The notes below the pieces were generated by a model. It had not been told where the DNA came from. It saw only the letters and a list, made by a program, of their open reading frames with translations, and searched no databases. Below, in pieces: positions 14,333 to 22,592 of a stretch of DNA of 64,000 nt. How positions within the stretch are numbered: the first letter of the stretch is position 1; each line of letters starts with the position of its first letter. The stretch is from positions 1-64,000 of the IMG/VR virus record IMGVR_UViG_3300020056_000025, one strand, 5' to 3'. A program made the position numbers and the translations under genes. The DNA comes from a virus.

Positions 14333-17300
14333 ATGAAAATTACAAAAGATACTTTAGTATCGATTATCAACACTGATATTCCAGACAACTCTACTGCTGA
14401 AATATCACCGCTTGATATTAGGAAAAATCTTCTTAATATCATTGACTCTGTTAGTAATCTAACAGAAAGAGACGATTTAAAATCCAATAACTTAGAAACA
14501 AATTTAAGTCGATCAACAAGGCTTGGTATTTCTACGCACGAAAGAAGACTAACAGATGTCTTCTCTAGTCAAGACGATGTTTCTATTGGTTATGCTTCCT
14601 CCAAGTCTCAGGTTGAAGGCGCGAGAAATGTAGCAGTCGGTGCTTATGCATTAACTTGCAACATGTACGGTGAAGACAATGTTGCAGTGGGATACCACTC
14701 TCTTGGAAATACTATTGGCGGTTATGCAAATGTTGGTTTGGGCGCTTTTACTCTAGAAAGTGTTAGAGACGGAAACTTTAATATTGCAATAGGTCATGGC
14801 GCTGGATATTACATTGGTGGAAACGATAGCTATAAACTGTACATAGCTTCACACCCAGTTGATTCTGATTATGTTTGCTCTAATTCAACTGGTTCAGGCT
14901 TAATACCATTCATCATTGGGGATATGTCTGACGGTAATCATAAACTTGGAATAGGTATTAGAAATTTCATTGATAATACTTCAGCACTTCAAGTGGCTGG
15001 CCGTATAGTTCCATCAGATAATAATTCCTACGACTTAGGTAGTGACGATCACGGTTTTAGATCTGCTTATCTTTACGATTCTCTATTTTTTGGAACCCAG
15101 AGACTTCATTATAGCAATAACTCTTTTAATCTTAGTCGATCATTAATTGTAGATGGAGATCATACTGTAAATGAAAATATTTATGGATCTGGCAACGCGG
15201 TCATAGTTGGTTCTTTAGAAACGGGCGGAAATCTTCAAGTTAATTCTTATGGAACTATTAATGGCACACTTGACATTGCTGGTCACACTCGTCCCGTTAA
15301 TGATATACGGTACGTTCTTGGCGACGCTCAAACAAGGTGGTTATCTGCTCATATCTACAGCCTTAATGTTGACGGTATCGCTAGAATAAATAAATTTGAA
15401 GCTATGGAGCAAACCCACTTCAAAAATAAAACTATATTCTTAGCATCTACTGGAGATATGACTTCAATTGATGGTGGAGGTCCAACCTCGTTATATGATT
15501 ACTATGTTCCTTCTGATGATTTACCCACAGAACCAGTTGCACACTTGTTGGATGAAGATTTAAATGGCGCTGGTTTAAAAACCTCAAGTAGAGGCGTTGA
15601 TTACTACAGAACATACTCTTTTGGTTTTAACTCTAGAAATGGAGATTTAAAATATCTTGAATTAGATAATGTTTTTTCTAGATCTTCTTGGAACAGTAAC
15701 ATTAGTATATCTGTTAAAGATGGTATGCATGTGCAAACCCAACGAGTTCTTAGTAAGAATTCCCTAAGTTTAGTGACTGACAATGATGGTCTAGGTCTTT
15801 TCTTTAAAAATGGTTCTTGTTATTTCGCAAAAGAAGATGACCTGTCGATAGATAAAGTTGGTAATGGAAATTACAATTTTATAGCGCCTTCTGGCACAGT
15901 GGATAGATTCGACATATCTATCTCCAGCCCAGAATCTGGAGTTAATCTTTTTCAGAAATTCTTAAACTATACATCTAATTACGAGTTTGATAATGGTCTA
16001 GAAAAGTTAGATGGCTTTCAGCTTGGTTACGTTAATGATTCACAGATACCTCAACCGTCTTATTTTAATGAGCAAGAAAATCAAAATCCTAATAGGTTTA
16101 TAATATCTTCTTATAACAATACTTCTCACGCTAAACGCTGTTTTACTCTTTTGCAGGATGGAACTGAGGGATATGTTGGCATAACCAATTTTGACCACTC
16201 TGAGTCCATGCTTCCAGATACTATTCTCAACATAAGGAGTACTGGAAATGCTATTATTCGAACAACTGCTGAAAATGAAAATTATACTGCTGGTCTTGAG
16301 ATTTTAAGCAAATCAAACTGCTTAGATGATGGTTTTGGTATTTACCATGTTAACACCAGTGGAACAATAAATTTCAATACTTATAAAGATGGCATTCCCA
16401 ACGAATCAATTACAATTGGAAGTTCCAGCGGAAATGTATCTATTTTAAATAGATCAATGACAACTAATGCTATGTTATCCCTTGGGGATGAAAGTCACGC
16501 TGAGGCCGCAATTGCTATTCATCACTCAAGTGGAATACCTAGCGGCTTTCGTGGTTATGGTCAAATTTTTACAAGAGACTTTCCAGATGGAGATAGTCAA
16601 ACAAGTTTATTGTCATTTGTTGATAATAGTGGTAACTTGTTTAATGTAAACATGACAGCTTCAACAATTGGCGGTTTATCAGATAGGCCAGTTGGAGTTG
16701 ATGATTATGGTAATACCTTTGTAGGTGTAAGAGCGCCTTCTTCAAGATCTAATATCGTTAGCACTACAGAGCGTAATACTATCTATGGATATGAAGCTTT
16801 AACTGATGTTTCTGCTAATTCAACCGACAATGTTGCTGTTGGATATAGGGCTGGAAAAGGAATATCTTCTGGAGATGGAAATGTATTTATTGGCTCTAAT
16901 CTAAACGCCAGTTCTGACAATAGTAATAACATAGTTCTTGGAACTGGGATTACAACTTCTTACTCTAATAGCATCGTAATTGGTCACGGAACTCCTACCG
17001 TCAGAGCTAAGACAGATGGTATTGATAAGTTCTTTGCAGCAAATAATTCTTTAGCCGCTTTTCCTAATGATATAGCTAATACATCCACTTCAAACATACA
17101 ACAGAACAGCACACACTACAAAGTTGAAAAAATTAATTTTACAGGTAATTTATTTGATATAAATAAAAAGGCATACTCTGAAGGAAATGAATATCTTACA
17201 AATGTATTAGAAATAGACTGCACTAATTCTGCCCCATCGTCTTCAGAGAGCTATGCTACTAATAGCAATCAATCATTCAAAGTAAATGCCGACCTTAAAG

Positions 17301-17758
17301 TTCGTGGAGAAATATTTTTTCCTGATGGTACTAAAATTTCTAATGCTAATTTCCTAGCAGAGCTTGACACAGCTGAAAGCAATATTACCACTAATTCTAA
17401 TAGCATTTCAAATCAGTCTAACAGAATGGATGGCATTGATAATAGGATAGACGCATTAGTTATAGAGGGCGTTGTAACAACAGTTATACAGCCGGGATCT
17501 AATAACAGAGGTGGAGATTGGCCAAGCGACCAAATTACAGACGATTCTAATTCTAGTGACAGGCTTGTATTTTACATCAAGAGAAAAGTTGTTAATTCTT
17601 TAGACCAACTAGTTAATGCTGAGTCTTCAGCTGAACCGCCAAGCGAAATAGCAGTCACTCTCAGAGATCCAAATATTGAAGTTTACACAGGAGATTACGT
17701 AATAGCCATGAAGATTGGAGATGAATATCGTCCAATTTCTATCACCGGAAACAACTAA
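14333..17758 (+). CDS. Long fibre protein with YadA-like head repeats
   Basis: A 1141-residue fibre. The N-terminal 50 residues contain a short module (IPDNSTAEISPLDIRKNLLN) shared with the fibre at 25945 and likely for attachment or trimerisation. Residues about 85-160 and 820-890 carry YadA/trimeric-autotransporter head-type repeats (AVGAYAL, AVGYHSLG, VGLGAFTL; YGYEALT, AVGYRAGKG, FIGSNLN), which form left-handed beta rolls in trimers. Between them lies a long beta-rich shaft. A short coiled coil (about 1025-1065, with SNITTNSNSISNQSNRMDGI) precedes a small C-terminal domain. It starts 2 bases after the preceding stop. It is clearly a trimeric fibre; whether attached to head, neck or tail is not known. 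Confidence 0.8.
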   Translation: MKITKDTLVSIINTDIPDNSTAEISPLDIRKNLLNIIDSVSNLTERDDLKSNNLETNLSRSTRLGISTHERRLTDVFSSQDDVSIGYASSKSQVEGARNVAVGAYALTCNMYGEDNVAVGYHSLGNTIGGYANVGLGAFTLESVRDGNFNIAIGHGAGYYIGGNDSYKLYIASHPVDSDYVCSNSTGSGLIPFIIGDMSDGNHKLGIGIRNFIDNTSALQVAGRIVPSDNNSYDLGSDDHGFRSAYLYDSLFFGTQRLHYSNNSFNLSRSLIVDGDHTVNENIYGSGNAVIVGSLETGGNLQVNSYGTINGTLDIAGHTRPVNDIRYVLGDAQTRWLSAHIYSLNVDGIARINKFEAMEQTHFKNKTIFLASTGDMTSIDGGGPTSLYDYYVPSDDLPTEPVAHLLDEDLNGAGLKTSSRGVDYYRTYSFGFNSRNGDLKYLELDNVFSRSSWNSNISISVKDGMHVQTQRVLSKNSLSLVTDNDGLGLFFKNGSCYFAKEDDLSIDKVGNGNYNFIAPSGTVDRFDISISSPESGVNLFQKFLNYTSNYEFDNGLEKLDGFQLGYVNDSQIPQPSYFNEQENQNPNRFIISSYNNTSHAKRCFTLLQDGTEGYVGITNFDHSESMLPDTILNIRSTGNAIIRTTAENENYTAGLEILSKSNCLDDGFGIYHVNTSGTINFNTYKDGIPNESITIGSSSGNVSILNRSMTTNAMLSLGDESHAEAAIAIHHSSGIPSGFRGYGQIFTRDFPDGDSQTSLLSFVDNSGNLFNVNMTASTIGGLSDRPVGVDDYGNTFVGVRAPSSRSNIVSTTERNTIYGYEALTDVSANSTDNVAVGYRAGKGISSGDGNVFIGSNLNASSDNSNNIVLGTGITTSYSNSIVIGHGTPTVRAKTDGIDKFFAANNSLAAFPNDIANTSTSNIQQNSTHYKVEKINFTGNLFDINKKAYSEGNEYLTNVLEIDCTNSAPSSSESYATNSNQSFKVNADLKVRGEIFFPDGTKISNANFLAELDTAESNITTNSNSISNQSNRMDGIDNRIDALVIEGVVTTVIQPGSNNRGGDWPSDQITDDSNSSDRLVFYIKRKVVNSLDQLVNAESSAEPPSEIAVTLRDPNIEVYTGDYVIAMKIGDEYRPISITGNN

Positions 17759-17771
17759 TGAGGAACCTTAA

Positions 17772-19883
17772 ATGGCTAATGATTGTGAACCAACTGGCTG
17801 CTTTAGAGGACCGCAAAGAAATAGAAGAGTTAAAGCTTCTCCACAAGACAGGCCGTATCTAGACTACACGACGCCTTCTCCACTTACAACAACCACCACT
17901 ACATCAACTACTGTAACTCCTATTGTTCCTCGGGTTTTAAGCGATTTAGTGTCTATTCCTGATAGTGGTGCTGTTTGTCCTACTTTAGAAACAACTGTTT
18001 CACCCTTCTATTTTGATGCTATAGGTGGGGATGAAAAGATAGTAACCCCCAATTTAATAATTCACAAATTTAATAAAGATGGGGTTTTTTCTATTTTTCC
18101 ATATCCTGACCAAGATGGCGAATTTTTTGCAAATACAAAAATTTTATTAGTAGGAGGCGGTGGTGGCGGTGGGATGTACAATGGTGGCGGAGGAGGTGGG
18201 GGCGGAGAAGTTATACATAAAAATTATACCTTTGGCGAAGGTAGCTATCAGATCATTATTGGCTCTGGAGGTATTGCTGGACAAAATGGAAATAGTACTT
18301 TCATTCCACAAACCTTCGTTGAAGCCATAGGGGGTGGCGCTGGTGGAGACGCTTATAGCGATAATGCCAAGAGAGGAGCTAGCGGAGGAGGCGCGGGAGG
18401 TAGAAGCAACTCTTTGGGAGCTTTAGGTATACGCGGAAATAATGGAGGCGCTTCTATTGGCAACTTAGGGGGAGGAGGAGGAGGAGGTGCTGGAGACAGG
18501 GGGCAATCAGCAGGATCATTTGTTGACAATTCTACAGTGAACGCTGGGGTTGGTGGTGACGGAGTTGCAATCACAATAGATGATAAAGAGTACTCTTATT
18601 ACTCAGGAGGTGGAGCTGGTGATCCAACCACAGACCTCACTTTACCAAGAAGTTTGGGTGGCGGCGGCAGTACTACTGAAAAAGATGGTTTACCAAACAC
18701 TGGCGGTGGCGGCGCTGGAGATGGTGGAGACGGTGGAACTGGCTATTGCGTTATTAGCTATGTGCCTATTACAACTCCAGCACCCACGACAACCACCACA
18801 ACAACTACGACAACCACCACAACAACGACGACTACTACAACTACTACAACAACTACCACGATTCCTCCAGACCATGTTTTATTTAGGATTGATTATCAAG
18901 ATCATGGATTATTGTATGGCGATTCTGAGAAAGATATTGAAATTTTTTCTGGTCCTGAATATGAAAAACGGTCATCTTCTGCTAGGGTTTATCCTTCTGG
19001 TGATTATGTTTTTTATGAAGCTCCACTTATAACTTTTGCTGGTGAGGGAGTTAAATATATTTTTGATCAAGGTGATCCCATCATCTCACAAGATAATTTA
19101 TATGTAGAATATCCCTTTTCTTTTAGTTTTCCAAATCAACCCGAAACTAGACTTCTTATAGTTTTTGATGGAGAGGCTGTTGCTCCAACAACAACTAGTA
19201 CTACCACCACAACTACTACTCTACCCCCTCTGTGTACGAGCATGTATCATACTGCTGACATATCTTTAGACTCTAATGGTTCATGTTTTCAAACCCCAAA
19301 TTCAGAACGTTTGTTATTTCCTCTTCAGTTTTTTCTTTCTAGAAATCCATTTCCTAGTTCAATTACTGGCACTTCTTCAGAACAGTTAGATATTATTGGA
19401 GACCCTTGGTATAACGGTATATATTTTGAGTCGGCAAAATCCAGAGCGGATGCAGATGAGTTTGTAAGTAATTTGAGTGCAGACCACAAATTGTTATTAC
19501 CTTACTCTGACGGTGTACATGAAAATATATTTTACACACTAAAATACCCAAGTATATCAAGTAATGAAATTAATGAATCTTTTTTTGAAACTGTGTATTC
19601 AGAACCGTTAATAAATTACTTTATTCAAATGGAAATATTTTTAGATTACAACTGCGTTGTTTCAGACACAGACGTTTGTGGTAAAGGAAATGATGAAATT
19701 AGCGGTTTTACTAGAATTTATTTTCGAGAAATATTGTTTGATCAAGAATCGGTTGTGCTTAATAGACTAATTTCACTCTATAACTATAGAGCCTATGGAG
19801 AAATTAATCTCAGTCTGTTGTCTAATTCTTCTTTATATTACATGATAGACTTTGGGACTAGAGAGAAAGTGGTGGGATCATAA
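17772..19883 (+). CDS. Adhesin with glycine-rich domain and poly-threonine linkers
   Basis: A 703-residue mosaic. Residues 1-60 are a Cys-containing leader ending in a Thr-rich linker. Residues about 85-335 are a glycine-rich domain with runs of up to 8 Gly, starting at TKILLVGGGGGGG and ending at GYCVISYV. It matches the glycine-rich phage adhesin/fibre domain thought to pack as polyglycine helices. A run of 25 Thr (DNA 18786-18860) then links to a beta domain, and a second Thr-rich linker (near 19190-19225) leads to a C-terminal domain of about 215 residues that I do not recognise. Its stop overlaps the next gene by one base. It is probably a receptor-binding or surface-decorating fibre component. 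Confidence 0.75.
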   Translation: MANDCEPTGCFRGPQRNRRVKASPQDRPYLDYTTPSPLTTTTTTSTTVTPIVPRVLSDLVSIPDSGAVCPTLETTVSPFYFDAIGGDEKIVTPNLIIHKFNKDGVFSIFPYPDQDGEFFANTKILLVGGGGGGGMYNGGGGGGGGEVIHKNYTFGEGSYQIIIGSGGIAGQNGNSTFIPQTFVEAIGGGAGGDAYSDNAKRGASGGGAGGRSNSLGALGIRGNNGGASIGNLGGGGGGGAGDRGQSAGSFVDNSTVNAGVGGDGVAITIDDKEYSYYSGGGAGDPTTDLTLPRSLGGGGSTTEKDGLPNTGGGGAGDGGDGGTGYCVISYVPITTPAPTTTTTTTTTTTTTTTTTTTTTTTTTIPPDHVLFRIDYQDHGLLYGDSEKDIEIFSGPEYEKRSSSARVYPSGDYVFYEAPLITFAGEGVKYIFDQGDPIISQDNLYVEYPFSFSFPNQPETRLLIVFDGEAVAPTTTSTTTTTTTLPPLCTSMYHTADISLDSNGSCFQTPNSERLLFPLQFFLSRNPFPSSITGTSSEQLDIIGDPWYNGIYFESAKSRADADEFVSNLSADHKLLLPYSDGVHENIFYTLKYPSISSNEINESFFETVYSEPLINYFIQMEIFLDYNCVVSDTDVCGKGNDEISGFTRIYFREILFDQESVVLNRLISLYNYRAYGEINLSLLSNSSLYYMIDFGTREKVVGS
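18786..18860 (+). repeat. Poly-threonine coding tract (25 Thr)
   Basis: Twenty-five consecutive Thr codons using ACA, ACC, ACT and ACG in irregular order, flanked by Pro-Ala-Pro and Ile-Pro-Pro. The codon mixture shows it is not a simple triplet expansion; the protein sequence seems to be what is maintained. Confidence 0.95.
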
Positions 19884-22585
19884 TGGCATTAACTATAGGC
19901 GTGGCTGGCAGAAAACATGGTAAAGGAAGGGTTGCGGCTTTTACGAAAGCCTTTAGCGTTTCTGATTTTACTATTTCTGGACAAGGACAAGATTTGCTCA
20001 TTCGATTGTTTTTAAACACAATGCTTTGGTGTCACAACCCTAAAGGTAAACTTGTTTTTTTGCATGATACTGATAATCAAACATTGAATTCAAAGATTAA
20101 ATCTTTTATTGATGATCTAGGCTTTTTTTGTCAGATAATGCCAGCTTGGTACAGTGAGCAAACCATTACTACTTGTGATGCAAGAATTATTATTCCTTCA
20201 TACAATGCAAACCTTGGTTTAAAAATGCCAGACGCTGTTCAGCAAAGCATTATGGATAATGTCGCTGGTGGAGAGGGATTAATTATTGGAGAATGGTTTC
20301 ATTTACTTCAATCAATGCCTTCCAGAAGATCTTTTTCTTTTTCTTCGGACATAAATGAAGGTTTATATACAATTTCTCCAATAGCTTTAAATTTAAATAA
20401 ATTTGTTGTTTGGACAAAAGTTGATGAATTGGCTTACATAAAAACACAGCAAGAAGACAGCATGTCTTATACTTTGCCTCCAAGATTTGATGTAGAAAAC
20501 GTATCTAGTGATGTAAATTTTTCTGCTCATTTTTCTCAGCTAAGTGACATTAAAGATGATGCAATTACTTTTTGGATTACTGACATTCCTGCCATTTCCA
20601 ATACCACCACTACAACAACCACAACAACCACAGAATCTCCCGTTGAATCAGATGACATAAAGATGAAGCTATTTAACGTTGAAATGGTTGATTACTGTGG
20701 TCCACAGACTTGGTATTTAGGGGGAGAAGATGCAGATAAATTTTCATTTGATGGAAAACATGTTTATTTAACGAAAAATTTAACTGAAGAGAAAAATTTA
20801 ACTTTTGACATTATAACAGAAGATCATTTTAACCCCAAAAGATTTGAAAAAAAAATAAAACAAGTTGATGTTATTGTGAAAAAATGTAATTCTCCGATTA
20901 CCGAACCCAAGAAATATAGACCCGCATACTCTTACAGGGGGTGGCCTTCAGAAGAACAACATATACAAGTATGGGGAAGCAATGCTATTACAGGAATTAT
21001 AAATGATTTTTCTGAATGGGAAATTTATGGCAATGGAGATTTAGACGATCCAAAAATAGCAATCCTTGGTGGTATGCATGGTGATATCAATGTTCTTTGG
21101 CTTCAATTAAACAATGGAGGAACTGTTAGCGGAAGACTAACTACTAGCCTTTCGACCGCAGAGGCGAGTGCAGGATCTTTAGATACTATAGGTAACAATA
21201 GTTTTTATTCTGATATTGCAGCTCTTTTTTATGTTTCAAACTCTCTTTCTACCAATATACATCCCTATCAGCATGTTGATGATATAATTCCTTTTCTTGA
21301 TTCTAGCGTGGAAGGTGTTGTTAAAAGGGTTCCGGGCATTACAGAGCCTCCAACTGGAGAAGGTCAAAGTGGTGAGACTACAGAAGGTTTCACTTTTAAT
21401 ATAGAAGACCCAAACGAATTAGACGAGCAAAGCAATAGAGTGCGTGGCGATGCTTACTTAGTTCTTGTTCTGAAAAAGAGCCCGACAGTATCACAATATG
21501 ATGATAAAGTTTACTTAGAGGCTTATTATGGATCAATATCGACCACTCCTCCACCCACATTTTCATACAACGTGTTTATTATTAATAATGTTGCTGGAAC
21601 AAGTTTGAGCAGAGATTCTTTAACTTTTACTAGTGAGGCTACAAACGACCCTTTACCTACGACTAGTTTTACTATTTTTAGTGATGAAGGTGTTGGAATT
21701 AATTCTCTTAGCTCTGTGGATAATTCTGAAATTTTAACAGTTAGCATTGGAACAATTCAAGATCCTATTTCAAGCAGGGTAATAAATGTTGATCTAGAAA
21801 AAATGCCAGTAAATGGCGGCGCTGCAACAATAATTCTTTCTGGCTCTACCATTACAACAACTACTCCTGCCCCTCCTCAAAGTGCTACTTTGAATATTAA
21901 TTTTTTCAACAATGTTCCAAATACAGAGCTGATAAGTGCTGATTATGGAGAAACTTATAGAGCTTCAATCACCGCATTAGTTAATTCAACTGAAGTTCAA
22001 CTTTTTTCAATTGATTGTAAAGCTGGTTATGCTTGGTATAGTAGTAATATACCCTCTTATACTCTTACTTCTTCTAGCCCCTCTTCTGCTTTTGTTTCTT
22101 TAGTTCCTCAAAAGTTAAATGATACTACAGTTCGCTTAACGTTAACTGTATTAATTCCAGAGGGTGGCGGAACTATAAATATTACTATTGAAAATAATCC
22201 TCCAGTACCTGTAACAACTACGACTACGACAACCACTCCTGAGCCTTGTAGTAATTTGATACAAATTATTTGCCAGCAGACCTTGGTGTGCTCAGAAGAT
22301 GCTGATGGTAATTGTCAGGCTTCATTGCCCATTTCTCAGGAGGTTATATATTACACTTGCTGCGACATTGATGAAGAAGCTGTACTTTCTATCATTAGAA
22401 CTGAAAATGGATCAAGTTCAACAGCTACATTACAAGAAATTTACTCTTCTTACTGTCCTTCTTCTACTAACACTTTGTTAAATCCATGTCAGCCAAAAGA
22501 TCAGGATGGAAATTGTCAAGAAACAATACATTCTGTTATAATAGATGAAATTTCTTGTGGTTCTTCAGAAAACCCATTACCATAG
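19883..22585 (+). CDS. Multidomain adhesin: amidotransferase-like N domain, cadherin-like and Ig-like modules, Thr linkers
   Basis: A 900-residue mosaic. The N-terminal 200 residues resemble a glutamine-amidotransferase/ThuA-like alpha/beta fold (DARIIIPSYN, then GGEGLIIGEWFHLL) but I see no catalytic Cys, so probably a structural use. A 10-Thr linker (20603-20632) leads to a cadherin-like stretch (YLGGEDADKFSFDGKHVYLT, about 270-310) and then beta-rich modules, including a domain around DPKIAILGGMHGDINVLWLQ. Further Thr-rich linkers (ITTTTPAP near 21850 and an 8-Thr run near 22212-22235) delimit a module of about 110 residues and a Cys-rich C-terminal domain of about 110 residues. Extracellular-type modules suggest host-surface contact. 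Confidence 0.65.
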   Translation: MALTIGVAGRKHGKGRVAAFTKAFSVSDFTISGQGQDLLIRLFLNTMLWCHNPKGKLVFLHDTDNQTLNSKIKSFIDDLGFFCQIMPAWYSEQTITTCDARIIIPSYNANLGLKMPDAVQQSIMDNVAGGEGLIIGEWFHLLQSMPSRRSFSFSSDINEGLYTISPIALNLNKFVVWTKVDELAYIKTQQEDSMSYTLPPRFDVENVSSDVNFSAHFSQLSDIKDDAITFWITDIPAISNTTTTTTTTTTESPVESDDIKMKLFNVEMVDYCGPQTWYLGGEDADKFSFDGKHVYLTKNLTEEKNLTFDIITEDHFNPKRFEKKIKQVDVIVKKCNSPITEPKKYRPAYSYRGWPSEEQHIQVWGSNAITGIINDFSEWEIYGNGDLDDPKIAILGGMHGDINVLWLQLNNGGTVSGRLTTSLSTAEASAGSLDTIGNNSFYSDIAALFYVSNSLSTNIHPYQHVDDIIPFLDSSVEGVVKRVPGITEPPTGEGQSGETTEGFTFNIEDPNELDEQSNRVRGDAYLVLVLKKSPTVSQYDDKVYLEAYYGSISTTPPPTFSYNVFIINNVAGTSLSRDSLTFTSEATNDPLPTTSFTIFSDEGVGINSLSSVDNSEILTVSIGTIQDPISSRVINVDLEKMPVNGGAATIILSGSTITTTTPAPPQSATLNINFFNNVPNTELISADYGETYRASITALVNSTEVQLFSIDCKAGYAWYSSNIPSYTLTSSSPSSAFVSLVPQKLNDTTVRLTLTVLIPEGGGTINITIENNPPVPVTTTTTTTTPEPCSNLIQIICQQTLVCSEDADGNCQASLPISQEVIYYTCCDIDEEAVLSIIRTENGSSSTATLQEIYSSYCPSSTNTLLNPCQPKDQDGNCQETIHSVIIDEISCGSSENPLP
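20603..20632 (+). repeat. Poly-threonine coding tract (10 Thr)
   Basis: Ten Thr codons of mixed type between Asn and Glu-Ser-Pro, separating the amidotransferase-like domain from the cadherin-like region. Confidence 0.95.
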
Positions 22586-22592
22586 GTTTAAA

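Noticed and set aside
18580-19032. Alternative-frame 150-codon reading inside the glycine-rich adhesin
   Set aside because: Low-complexity Leu/Gln/Pro content from the GGN and ACN repeats read in another frame, with no start signal.
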